Source: Actinomadura hibisca NBRC 15177 (GTDB lineage: Bacteria > Actinomycetota > Actinomycetes > Streptosporangiales > Streptosporangiaceae). Taken from it: 63,216 bases of DNA. The notes beneath the pieces are model-generated. The model made no database searches and had not been told where the DNA came from. It saw only the letters and a list, made by a program, of their open reading frames with translations. The translations under genes were made by a program, and so were the position numbers. The stretch lies in the NCBI RefSeq assembly GCF_001552635.1, contig NZ_BCRO01000076.1, positions 1 through 63,216 on the forward strand, written 5' to 3'. Of the stretch, positions 16,484-23,976 are shown one piece after another (within the stretch, counting starts at the first letter, position 1; each line of letters begins with the position of its first letter).

Positions 16484-17718
16484 CCGGTACCGGCGGCCCG
16501 GCCGGGCACGCCGCGGACACGCGCCTGGCGGTGACCTTCCGCCTGCTCCTGCTGCTGCGCGGCCTGCTGGCGGCGATGGCGCTGGCGCTGATGCCGGGCC
16601 CGAGGATCGATCCGGCGCTGCTGGCCGCCGTCGCGCTGCTGGGCGTCGAGACGGCGCTGGCGGCGGCGCTGTGGCGGCGCGTCCTGCCCGTCCTGCTGCG
16701 CCATCCGGCGCTGGTCTGCCTGGACGCGGTGCTGGTGTTCGCCGTCGTGGTGCAGGGCGGGGTGTTCGGCCCGGTCTTCCTGTTCACGGTCATGACGTCC
16801 GCCCTGGCCGGGGTGCTGTACGCGTGGGGGCCGGTGCTGGCGGTCTGCATGGTGCAGATCGCGCTGTGCTACCTGGCGATGCCCGGGACCGTCCCCAGCG
16901 GGCACGAGGGTCCCGGCCTGCTGATGGGCCTGCCGGTCTTCTACCCGTTCGCGGCCTGCGCCGGGGTCGTGCTGCGCCGCCTGTTCGACCAGTACGCCGA
17001 GGCCGAGGAGGCGCGGCGGACCGCCGAGAGCGCGCTCGCCGCCGCCGAGGAGCGCGCCCGGCTGGCCCGCGAGATGCACGACTCGCTCGCCAAGACGCTG
17101 GAGGGCGTCGCGCTGTCGGCGAGCGTGCTGCCGGTCCGCATCCGGAACGCCCCCGAACGCGCCGAGCGCGACGCCGCCGCCATCATCGCGGCGCTGGCGG
17201 CGGCCCGCCGGGAGGCCCGCGGCCTGATCGCCGACCTGCGCGAGGAGGCGTTCCTGCTGCCGCTGGGGGAGGGGGTGCGGCGGTTGTGCGCGCAGTGGAG
17301 CGCGAGCGACGGCGTGCCCGTCGAGCTGCGGATCCCCGACTGCGGGCACGAGGCGCGGCCCGAACCCCCGCCGCTGGTCAGGTACGAGATCATCGCGGTG
17401 CTGAAGGAGGCGCTGGTCAACGTGGGACGGCATGCCGGGGCCCGGTCGGTGGAGGTGACGCTGCGCCCCTTCCCGAACGGCGTCGAGCTGGTGGTGCGCG
17501 ACGACGGCAAGGGCTTCGAGCCGCCCGACGGGGGCCGCTTCGACCTGCTGTCCCGCGCGGGCCACTACGGGCTGCTGGGCATGGCCGAGCGGGCGCGCCG
17601 CGTCGGCGGCCGGTTCCGCGTCGACTCCTCGCCCGGCGGCGGCGCCGCCGTCCGGATGGCCGTCCCGTACGCCCGCCCGCTGCCCGGCTCCGAGAGCGAC
17701 GCGGAGGCGGCCCGATGA
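16471..17718 (+). CDS. NarL-family sensor histidine kinase
   Basis: 415 aa. The N-terminus has about five hydrophobic segments (22-41, 48-66, 81-96, 100-135, 149-167), then a coiled linker (172-198), a HisKA_3 dimerisation domain with the phospho-acceptor His203 in REMHDSLAKTLEGV, and an HATPase (about 290-405: LKEALVNVGRHA, VVRDDGKGFE, GHYGLLGMAERA). ATG 16471 lies inside the SBP-VWA gene, and the stop overlaps the response regulator as ATGA. The short extracellular loops suggest that the adjacent SBP-VWA protein supplies ligand sensing. Confidence 0.9.
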   Translation: MPRLTGTGGPAGHAADTRLAVTFRLLLLLRGLLAAMALALMPGPRIDPALLAAVALLGVETALAAALWRRVLPVLLRHPALVCLDAVLVFAVVVQGGVFGPVFLFTVMTSALAGVLYAWGPVLAVCMVQIALCYLAMPGTVPSGHEGPGLLMGLPVFYPFAACAGVVLRRLFDQYAEAEEARRTAESALAAAEERARLAREMHDSLAKTLEGVALSASVLPVRIRNAPERAERDAAAIIAALAAARREARGLIADLREEAFLLPLGEGVRRLCAQWSASDGVPVELRIPDCGHEARPEPPPLVRYEIIAVLKEALVNVGRHAGARSVEVTLRPFPNGVELVVRDDGKGFEPPDGGRFDLLSRAGHYGLLGMAERARRVGGRFRVDSSPGGGAAVRMAVPYARPLPGSESDAEAAR

Positions 17719-18407
17719 GCGCGCGGCCCGGCCTGCGGGTGCTGGTGGTGGACGACAACCCCGTCGTCCGGGCGGGCCTGGTCGCCCTGCTGGAGGCCGG
17801 GGGCCTGACGGTGGCGGGCGAGGCCGTGGACGGCCGGCACGCGGTGGAGCAGGCGCGGCTGCTGCGGCCCGACCTCGTGCTGCTGGACGTGCGGATGCCG
17901 GAGATGGACGGCGTGGCGGCGGCCGGTCCGCTCAGCGAGCTGGCCAAGGTGCTGATGTTGTCCTACGACACCGACGCCGAGGTCATCGGCGCGGCCGTCC
18001 GCAACGGCGCGGCGGGCTACCTGGTGCACGGCACGTTCGGCGTGGCGGAGTTGATCGCCGCCGTCCACGACACGGTCGAAGGGCGCGCCAGCCCGCTGTC
18101 CCCGGCCGCGAGCGTGGCGGTGGTGGAGGCGCTGCGCGGCGCCGGGCCCGCCGGGCGGGCCCCGGAGCACCCCGCCGGGCCCTCGCGCGACCGCTGGGGC
18201 CTGTCGCGGCGCGAGGCCGAGGTGATGGACCTCATCGCCCGGGGCCGCGCCAACGGGGAGATCGCGGCCATGCTGGTGTTGTCGGAGTTCACCGTGAAGA
18301 ACCACGTGAACCGGATCTTCACCAAGCTCGGCGTGCGCACCCGGGGCGCCGCCATCGCCTCCTGGCTGGGCACCGCGGCCCCGCCGGACGGCGCCGGTGA
18401 CGGATAG
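17715..18407 (+). CDS. NarL/LuxR-family response regulator
   Basis: 230 aa. The receiver domain has the acidic pair DD (13-14), phospho-acceptor Asp58 (LLDVRMPEMDG) and the Ser/Thr switch in LMLSYDT. The usual Lys of the receiver is replaced: GYLVHG stands where GYLLK is expected, which may weaken phosphorylation control. The C-terminal LuxR HTH (about 165-225) reads LSRREAEVMDLIARG, then EFTVKNHVNRIFTKLG. It is coupled to the kinase by an ATGA overlap. Confidence 0.9.
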   Translation: MSARPGLRVLVVDDNPVVRAGLVALLEAGGLTVAGEAVDGRHAVEQARLLRPDLVLLDVRMPEMDGVAAAGPLSELAKVLMLSYDTDAEVIGAAVRNGAAGYLVHGTFGVAELIAAVHDTVEGRASPLSPAASVAVVEALRGAGPAGRAPEHPAGPSRDRWGLSRREAEVMDLIARGRANGEIAAMLVLSEFTVKNHVNRIFTKLGVRTRGAAIASWLGTAAPPDGAGDG

Positions 18408-18436
18408 TGATCGTTAGCTGCGTGAATGTGATCGTT
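18407..18436 (+). promoter_or_regulatory. Direct repeat GTGATCGTT, 21-bp period
   Basis: Exact copies at 18407-18415 and 18428-18436, two helical turns apart, between the response regulator and DUF3499. The spacing suits a regulator dimer binding one DNA face. The first copy overlaps the last base of the upstream stop codon. Confidence 0.35.
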
Positions 18437-18517
18437 GCCGGGGAAATTGACCGGTAACGGCGACACGTGCAGCGGGGTGGTGGCGGAGGCGGCGGCGGGG
18501 AGGTACGGTCGGCCATC

Positions 18518-18898
18518 GTGAGCCCCGTCCGCATCTGCTCCCGCACCGCCTGCAAGGCGTCCGCAGTGTTCACGCTCACGTACGTCTACCGCGACTCCAC
18601 CGCTGTTCTGGGGCCTCTCGCCACGTACGCCGAGCCACACTGCTACGACCTGTGCGCGGAGCATTCCGAGCGGCTCACCGCCCCCATGGGGTGGGAACTG
18701 GTCCGCCTCCCCGTCGAGACCGAGTCCGAGCCGAGCGCCGACGACCTGGAGGCGCTCGCCGACGCGGTCCGCGAGGCCGCCCGCCCCGCGCCCGACGGCC
18801 GCACCGAGCCGGTCGGCCAGGGCACCGAGGTCGGCCGCCGCGGCCACCTGCGCGTGCTGCGCTCCGAGCCCGCCGCCACCAAGCCCGCCCAGGAGTAG
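18518..18898 (+). CDS. DUF3499 family protein
   Basis: 126 aa from GTG 18518; an upstream start would only add poly-Gly. Conserved cysteines Cys7, Cys12, Cys42 and Cys46 (ICSRTAC and CYDLC), with His41 and His49 nearby, form a probable zinc ribbon. The sequence LTYVYRDSTAVLGPL is characteristic of this actinobacterial family, always found just upstream of manB (Rv3258c in M. tuberculosis). The C-terminal half is charged and low-complexity. Function is unknown. The orientation matches manB, 108 bp downstream. Confidence 0.88.
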   Translation: MSPVRICSRTACKASAVFTLTYVYRDSTAVLGPLATYAEPHCYDLCAEHSERLTAPMGWELVRLPVETESEPSADDLEALADAVREAARPAPDGRTEPVGQGTEVGRRGHLRVLRSEPAATKPAQE

Positions 18899-19006
18899 TC
18901 CGCTCGGCTCCCATGCCCGGTCCGTCCACCCCGGGCGGCGGGCGCGTCCGGCCCCGGTAGGCTCGGGGCCCGCAGACGTTGGGCGAGCAGACAGGGGAGC
19001 ACGGGA

Positions 19007-20359
19007 GTGGGCGACCTCGCCAAGATCTTCAAGGCGTACGACATCCGCGGCGTGGTGCCGCAGGAGTTGGACGCCGCGACCGCCGAGGCGGTCGGGGCCG
19101 CCTTCGTGCGGGTGACCGGGGCGTCCGCCGTCGTCACCGCCCACGACATGCGCGAGTCGTCCGGCCCGCTGGCCGCCGCGTTCGCCCGCGGGGCCACCGC
19201 GCAGGGCGCGGACGTGATCGAGGCCGGGCTCGGCTCCACCGACCTGCTCTACTACGCCAGCGGCGTGCTGGAGCTGCCCGGCGTGATGTTCACCGCCAGC
19301 CACAACCCCGCCAAGTACAACGGGATGAAGCTCTGCCGCGCCGGGGCCCGCCCCATCGGCCGCGACACCGGCCTCACCGAGATCCGCGACCTGGTCGAGC
19401 AGGGCGTGCCCGCCCACGACGGCGAGCCGGGCACGGTGTCGCAACGTGACCTGCTCAAGGGCTACGCCGACCACCTCAAGACGCTGGTGGACCTGTCGGG
19501 CATCCGGCCGCTGAAGGTCGTGGTGGACGCGGGCAACGGCATGGGCGGCCACACCGTCCCCACCACGTTCGAGGGCCTGCCCATCGACCTGGTGCCGCTG
19601 TACTTCGAGCTGGACGGCACCTTCCCCAACCACGAGGCCAACCCCATCGAGCCGGAGAACCTGCGCGACCTCCAGGCCAAGGTGCGCGAGACCGGCGCCG
19701 ACATCGGCCTGGCCTTCGACGGCGACGCCGACCGCTGCTTCGTGGTGGACGAGCGCGGCGAGATCGTGTCCCCGTCGACGATCACCGCGCTGGTGGCGGC
19801 CCGGGAGCTGGCCAAGCACCCCGGCGCGCCGATCGTGCACAACCTGATCACCTCCAAGGCCGTGCCGGAGATCATCGCCGAGCACGGCGGCGTCCCGGTG
19901 CGCACCCGCGTGGGCCACTCGTTCATCAAGCAGACGATGGCCGAGAGCGGCGCGGTGTTCGGCGGCGAGCACTCGGCGCACTTCTACTTCCGCGACTTCT
20001 GGTTCGCCGACTCGGGCATGCTGGCCGCGCTGCACGTGCTGGCGGCGCTCGGCGAGCAGCAGGACCGGCCGCTGTCGGAGCTGCTGGCCGGGTACGCCCG
20101 CTACGCCGCCTCCGGCGAGATCAACAGCGAGGTGCACGACCAGGCGGCGGCCGCCGAGCGGGTCCGGTCGGCCTTCGCGGACCGGCCGGGCGTTACGATC
20201 GACGAACTTGACGGCCTGACCGTCGATGGCGGCGACTGGTGGTTCAACCTGCGGCCGTCCAACACCGAACCGCTGCTGCGCCTCAACGCGGAGGCCGCCG
20301 ACGAGCCCGCCATGGCCGCCGTCCGCGACGAGGTCCTGGCGATCGTGAGGGAGAAGTGA
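19007..20359 (+). CDS. manB: Phosphomannomutase/phosphoglucomutase
   Basis: 450 aa alpha-D-phosphohexomutase. It interconverts mannose-6-P and mannose-1-P (and probably the glucose pair) for GDP-mannose and envelope glycans. The catalytic phosphoserine is Ser98 in TASHNP, the Mg2+ loop is DGDADR (238-243), the sugar-binding GEHSAH lies near 322 and the phosphate-binding RPSNTEP is in domain 4. GTG 19007 has GGGGAGCACGGGA upstream. A TAGGCT (18958-18963) may be its -10 element. The stop overlaps the Trm112-like gene. Confidence 0.93.
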   Translation: MGDLAKIFKAYDIRGVVPQELDAATAEAVGAAFVRVTGASAVVTAHDMRESSGPLAAAFARGATAQGADVIEAGLGSTDLLYYASGVLELPGVMFTASHNPAKYNGMKLCRAGARPIGRDTGLTEIRDLVEQGVPAHDGEPGTVSQRDLLKGYADHLKTLVDLSGIRPLKVVVDAGNGMGGHTVPTTFEGLPIDLVPLYFELDGTFPNHEANPIEPENLRDLQAKVRETGADIGLAFDGDADRCFVVDERGEIVSPSTITALVAARELAKHPGAPIVHNLITSKAVPEIIAEHGGVPVRTRVGHSFIKQTMAESGAVFGGEHSAHFYFRDFWFADSGMLAALHVLAALGEQQDRPLSELLAGYARYAASGEINSEVHDQAAAAERVRSAFADRPGVTIDELDGLTVDGGDWWFNLRPSNTEPLLRLNAEAADEPAMAAVRDEVLAIVREK

Positions 20360-20538
20360 CGGTGAAACTCGACTCCTGGCTGCTGGAGATCCTGGCCTGC
20401 CCCAACTGCGGCGGCGACCTGCGGCCCGCCGACGACGCCGACGAGCTGGCGTGCGTCGGCACCTGCCACTACGTCTACGCGGTGCGCGACGACATCCCGG
20501 TGCTGCTGGTGGACGAGGCTCGGGCCCCGGCCCCGTGA
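20356..20538 (+). CDS. Trm112-like zinc-ribbon protein
   Basis: 60 aa from GTG 20356, which overlaps the manB stop; a second GTG lies 6 nt on. It carries CPNCGG (Cys15 and Cys18 region) and a second pair site reduced to ACVGTCHYVY, then VRDDIPVLLVDEAR, the Trm112/YcaR signature. Bacterial members lie between manB and the SIS isomerase in actinobacteria. Eukaryotic Trm112 activates methyltransferases, but no partner is established here. Overlaps on both sides (manB and the isomerase) indicate tight coupling. Confidence 0.88.
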   Translation: MTVKLDSWLLEILACPNCGGDLRPADDADELACVGTCHYVYAVRDDIPVLLVDEARAPAP

Positions 20539-21671
20539 GCGGCGTGGTCGAGGCGGACGTGCTGGACGACGCGTCCGCGATCGAGGCCGCCGATCCCGGC
20601 GGCATGTTGCGCCAGGTCGCCTCGTCGGCCGCGCAGATCCGCGAGGCGGTGCGCACCGCCCGGGAGGCCGGCGTCGCGGCGCTGGCCGCCGACGGGCGGC
20701 CACGCGCGGTCGTGGTGGCGGGCATGGGCGGCTCGGCGATCTCCGGCGACGTGCTGGCGGCGGTGTGCGGCGCGGGCTGCCCCGTGCCGGTCGTGACCGT
20801 GCGCGGCTACCTGCTGCCCGGCTGGGTCGGCGCGGCCGACCTGGTGATCGCGGTGTCCTGCTCGGGTGGCACCGAGGAGACCCTGGCGGTGGCGGCCGAG
20901 GCCGCGCGCCGGGGCTGCCGCCTGCTGCTGGTGGGCGGCGCGGACTCGCCGCTGGCCGACCTGGCGGCGCGCAGCCGCGCGTTGTTCGTGCCGGTGCGGT
21001 CGGTGGGGCAGCCGCGCGCGACGTTGTGGGGCCTGACGGTCCCGCTGATCATGGCGGCCCGCGAGCTGGGCCTCAACGACGTCACCGACGAGGTGCTGGA
21101 GGCGACGGCCGCGCGGCTGGAGGACGTGGCCAACCGGTGCCGTCCCGACAGCGAGGCGTTCGTCAACCCGGCCAAGCGCGTGGCGCTGGACCTGGCCGGG
21201 GACGTGCCGATGGTGTGGGGCTCCTCGCCGCTGGCGGGCACGGCCGCGTACCGGTTCTGCTGCCAGCTCAACGAGAACGCCAAGTACCCGGGGGTGTTCG
21301 GGGAACTGCCGGAGGCCAACCACAACCAGGTGATGGCGTTCGACGGCTTCTTCGCCGAGCAGCGCAAGGGCGACCCCGACGACTTCTTCCGGGACCGCGC
21401 CGACGACGCCGAGCACGGGTTGCACCTGCTCGTGCTGCGCGACACCGAGGAGCACCCGCAGGCGCGCAAGCGCCGCGAGGCGTCGGTCGAGCTGGCGCGG
21501 GGACGGGGCGTCGCGGTCACCGAGATCGCCGCCGAGGGCGATCATCCGCTGGAGAGAATCGCGACATTGATCGCGCTGGCGGACTACGTGACGGTTTACT
21601 TGGCTATCGCGCTGGGTGTCGACCCCACGCCCGTATCGGCCATCCAAGAGCTCAAAGCGAGGATTGCGTAG
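20535..21671 (+). CDS. SIS-domain phosphoglucose/phosphomannose isomerase
   Basis: 378 aa from GTG 20535, which overlaps the previous stop (GTGA). It belongs to the PGI/PMI family that interconverts fructose-6-P with glucose-6-P or mannose-6-P. The N-terminal SIS domain has GMGGSAISGD and SCSGGTEET; the C-terminal domain has ELPEANHNQVMAF with the conserved Glu and His used in isomerisation. It occupies the place of Rv3256c in M. tuberculosis. With manB it connects central metabolism to mannose-1-P. It is followed directly by the cation transporter gene. Confidence 0.9.
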   Translation: MSGVVEADVLDDASAIEAADPGGMLRQVASSAAQIREAVRTAREAGVAALAADGRPRAVVVAGMGGSAISGDVLAAVCGAGCPVPVVTVRGYLLPGWVGAADLVIAVSCSGGTEETLAVAAEAARRGCRLLLVGGADSPLADLAARSRALFVPVRSVGQPRATLWGLTVPLIMAARELGLNDVTDEVLEATAARLEDVANRCRPDSEAFVNPAKRVALDLAGDVPMVWGSSPLAGTAAYRFCCQLNENAKYPGVFGELPEANHNQVMAFDGFFAEQRKGDPDDFFRDRADDAEHGLHLLVLRDTEEHPQARKRREASVELARGRGVAVTEIAAEGDHPLERIATLIALADYVTVYLAIALGVDPTPVSAIQELKARIA

Positions 21672-22673
21672 ATGAGTGCAGAAGGCGGGACCAAGGCGAT
21701 CGTCGCCGCGCTGGCCGCCAACCTCGGCATCGCCACCGCCAAGTTCGTCGCGTTCGGGTTCACCGGCTCGTCGTCGATGCTGGCGGAAGGCATCCACTCG
21801 GTCGCCGACTCCGGCAACCAGGGCCTGCTGCTGCTGGGCCGCAAGCGGTCCGCGCGCAGCCGCACGCCCAAGCACCCCTTCGGCTACGGCCGGGAGCGCT
21901 ACTTCTACGCGTTCGTGGTCGCGGTGGTGCTGTTCACCATCGGCGCGCTGTTCTCGCTGTACGAGGGCTACCACAAGATCCACGAGGCGACCGAGCACCC
22001 GGACGCCACCATGGACTCGCCCGCCTGGGCGTTCGGCGTGCTGATCGTGGCGATCGTGCTGGAGTCGTTCTCCTTCCGCACCGCGATCAAGGAGTCCAAC
22101 CTGATCCGGGGCGACAAGTCCTGGTGGCAGTTCATCCGCCGCGCCAAGGCCCCCGAGCTGCCGGTGGTGCTGCTGGAGGACCTCGGCGCGCTGGTCGGCC
22201 TGATCCTGGCGCTGGGCGGCGTCACGCTGGCCGTGGTGACCGGCGACCTGGTCTGGGACGGCGTCGGCACCGTCTGCATCGGCGTGCTGCTGGCCGCCAT
22301 CGCGATCATCCTGGCGATCGAGACCAAGAGCCTGCTGATCGGCGAGGGCGCCGACCCCGAGCAGGAGGAGCGCATCATCGCCGCGCTGGAGTCGGTGGAC
22401 GAGGTCGACCACGTCATCCACATCCGGACCGAGTACGTGGGCCCGGAGGAGCTGCTGATCGCCGCCAAGATCGCCGTCTACCACGACGACACCGCCGCCG
22501 AGGTGGCCCGCGGCATCGACGCGGCCGAGGCGCGGATCCGGGCCCAGTTCCCGGAGGCGACGCTGATCTACCTGGAGCCGGCCCTGGACGAGGCCGACCG
22601 CCGCAACCCCCAGCCGGCAACCCCCACGACCCTGGACACCCCCACCACCCCGGACACCTCCACGACGCCCTGA
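21672..22673 (+). CDS. Cation diffusion facilitator family transporter
   Basis: 333 aa; ATG 21672 follows the upstream stop with no gap. It is a six-helix CDF efflux protein, probably for Zn2+ or another divalent metal. HSVADSGNQG (TM2) and LEDLGALVG (TM5) hold the Asp/Asn residues of the metal site, followed by the C-terminal cytoplasmic dimerisation domain (about 205-300). The tail is a Thr/Pro/Asp repeat (TPTTLDTPTTPDT). Its position at the end of the manB unit and before a strong terminator suggests it is the last gene of that transcript. It is not part of the mycobacterial version of this locus. Confidence 0.88.
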   Translation: MSAEGGTKAIVAALAANLGIATAKFVAFGFTGSSSMLAEGIHSVADSGNQGLLLLGRKRSARSRTPKHPFGYGRERYFYAFVVAVVLFTIGALFSLYEGYHKIHEATEHPDATMDSPAWAFGVLIVAIVLESFSFRTAIKESNLIRGDKSWWQFIRRAKAPELPVVLLEDLGALVGLILALGGVTLAVVTGDLVWDGVGTVCIGVLLAAIAIILAIETKSLLIGEGADPEQEERIIAALESVDEVDHVIHIRTEYVGPEELLIAAKIAVYHDDTAAEVARGIDAAEARIRAQFPEATLIYLEPALDEADRRNPQPATPTTLDTPTTPDTSTTP

Positions 22674-22691
22674 CCGGCCCTGTCACCTTTT

Positions 22692-22736
22692 AAGCCGGGT
22701 GTCCGCCGTATCCCGAGAACGGCGGACACCCGGCTT
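22692..22736 (+). terminator. Factor-independent terminator of the manB-CDF unit
   Basis: Perfect 16-bp stem AAGCCGGGTGTCCGCC and its complement, 13-nt loop, followed by TTTGT. A near copy lies at 23421-23460, beyond the Uma2 gene. Confidence 0.85.
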
Positions 22737-22784
22737 TGTCATGTGTCACTCTGTGATCCGCCGGATACGGAGTGGAGGCATTTC

Positions 22785-23399
22785 ATGGTGGCCGAACCCG
22801 CTTACGCGTTGGATGATGCCCTTATGGAGTCCGACGACGAACTGCGTGCGCTCGCCGACCGGCTGCTCGAAACCCACCGGGTCGAGTACGTCGAAGAGGG
22901 AGTGCTGCTGGTCATGACACCCGCCGGGTTCACGCACCGACAGATCGTCGGAGAGATCGTGTCGGACTTCAACTACGCGTCGGCGCTGGGCAGGACCGAG
23001 CTGCGCTGGGGGTTGAACTCGGAGAACTTCCAGTGGGAGTTTCCGGACGAGACCCGGCGCTTCTGCATTCCCGACCTGACGGTCGTCCATCCGGACGCGG
23101 CGCGCGACCCGGAGCGGGAGCAGGAGGGCGTCGTGCTGATCGTCGAGATCACCTCACCGCGCTCTCCCAACACCGTGTTCAACGACCGCGAGGTCAAGCC
23201 GGTGCACTACGCCAAGGGCAACGTGCCCTTCTACCTGTTGGTGGACCAGGAGCTCCAGCGCTGGACCCTCTACGGGCTGGCCGAGGGATGGCCGCGCTAC
23301 CAGATCGTCAGCGCCGGGCCCTACGGCGAGGAGATCCTTCTTCCTCCGCCGTTCGACTTCCCGCTCCCGACCGACCAGTGGCCCCCGTACAAGCCGTGA
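22785..23399 (+). CDS. Uma2 family (PD-(D/E)XK-like) protein
   Basis: 204 aa from ATG 22785 with GGAGG upstream. Uma2 (DUF820) proteins share a restriction-endonuclease-like core: here PD (96-97), Glu121 in IVEITSP and Lys138 or Lys144 in the following helix, with FYLLVD after it. The N-terminal region (THRQIVGEIVSDF) is typical. The biological role is not established; they multiply in actinobacteria and cyanobacteria. The gene stands alone between two near-identical terminator hairpins and has somewhat lower GC than its neighbours, which suggests that it arrived as a unit. Confidence 0.88.
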   Translation: MVAEPAYALDDALMESDDELRALADRLLETHRVEYVEEGVLLVMTPAGFTHRQIVGEIVSDFNYASALGRTELRWGLNSENFQWEFPDETRRFCIPDLTVVHPDAARDPEREQEGVVLIVEITSPRSPNTVFNDREVKPVHYAKGNVPFYLLVDQELQRWTLYGLAEGWPRYQIVSAGPYGEEILLPPPFDFPLPTDQWPPYKP

Positions 23400-23420
23400 C
23401 CGGGTCTGTCGCCTTTGAAG

Positions 23421-23460
23421 GCCGGGTGTCCGCCCAGCGTGAGAGTGGCGGACATCCGGC
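23421..23460 (+). terminator. Second copy of the terminator hairpin
   Basis: Stem GCCGGGTGTCCGCC with a one-mismatch partner GGCGGACATCCGGC around a 12-nt loop. It is preceded by CTGTCGCCTTTGAAG, which mirrors CTGTCACCTTTTAAG before the hairpin at 22692. The T-rich tail is lost. Confidence 0.75.
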
Positions 23461-23976
23461 GAGGGCAAATGCCGTCCCTGGATCACGAACGGAAACCGAG
23501 GGCGGGTGCCCGACCCGAGGCGGTGGGACGATGCCGAAGGCGAGCCCGCCGCATCGGATCGCGAAGCGATTGGCACCCGCAAAGTCATGATCAAGGGGTG
23601 AGCCCCCAGGCGAACCCCTTGGGTCAGGACTTCAATAAGTAGGCGATCCCCTCGCCGGCCGGCCGGTGTGGTGCCGGTCGACCCCAGCCCAGGACATGAC
23701 CGGTCAGGTCGGCCGTCCGGCGAGGGCGCCTCTTCCCATTGCTCCCCGTCCGGCCCCTGATTCCGGACGGTTCTGGCGTGACCGCGGCAGCTCCGCCGAA
23801 CCCCCTAAGCCGGCGGCGCCGCCGCGTTGGTCACGGTTATGACACTACGCGGGCCCGGATCACCTGCACGTCCCCCCAAAGGAGGGAAAAGGGGTCGTCC
23901 CTGAGGGGGATACGGCCCTGAGGCATAGCCCCCCGCGGTGAGGTGACGGGCCGGGGTCAGCGCGCACTATGGAGGG
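23461..23976. other. Non-coding gap before the two-component system
   Basis: 516 bp without a supportable gene. An 8-bp stem CAAGGGGT/ACCCCTTG lies near 23591-23622, and CCCTCGCCGG near 23650 is complementary to sequence near 23727-23737. The final 80 bp may hold the promoter: CACTAT (23965-23970) lies 7 nt before the kinase GTG. Confidence 0.4.

Noticed and set aside
22743..22784. Upstream start of the Uma2 gene
   Set aside because: It would begin inside the terminator area; ATG 22785 has its own GGAGG.
22692..23460. Insertion sequence around Uma2
   Set aside because: There is no transposase or target-site duplication; the flanking similarity is explained by terminator hairpins.
23461..23976. 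tRNA or small-RNA gene in the gap
   Set aside because: No cloverleaf or anticodon stem could be built; only short unrelated stems were found.
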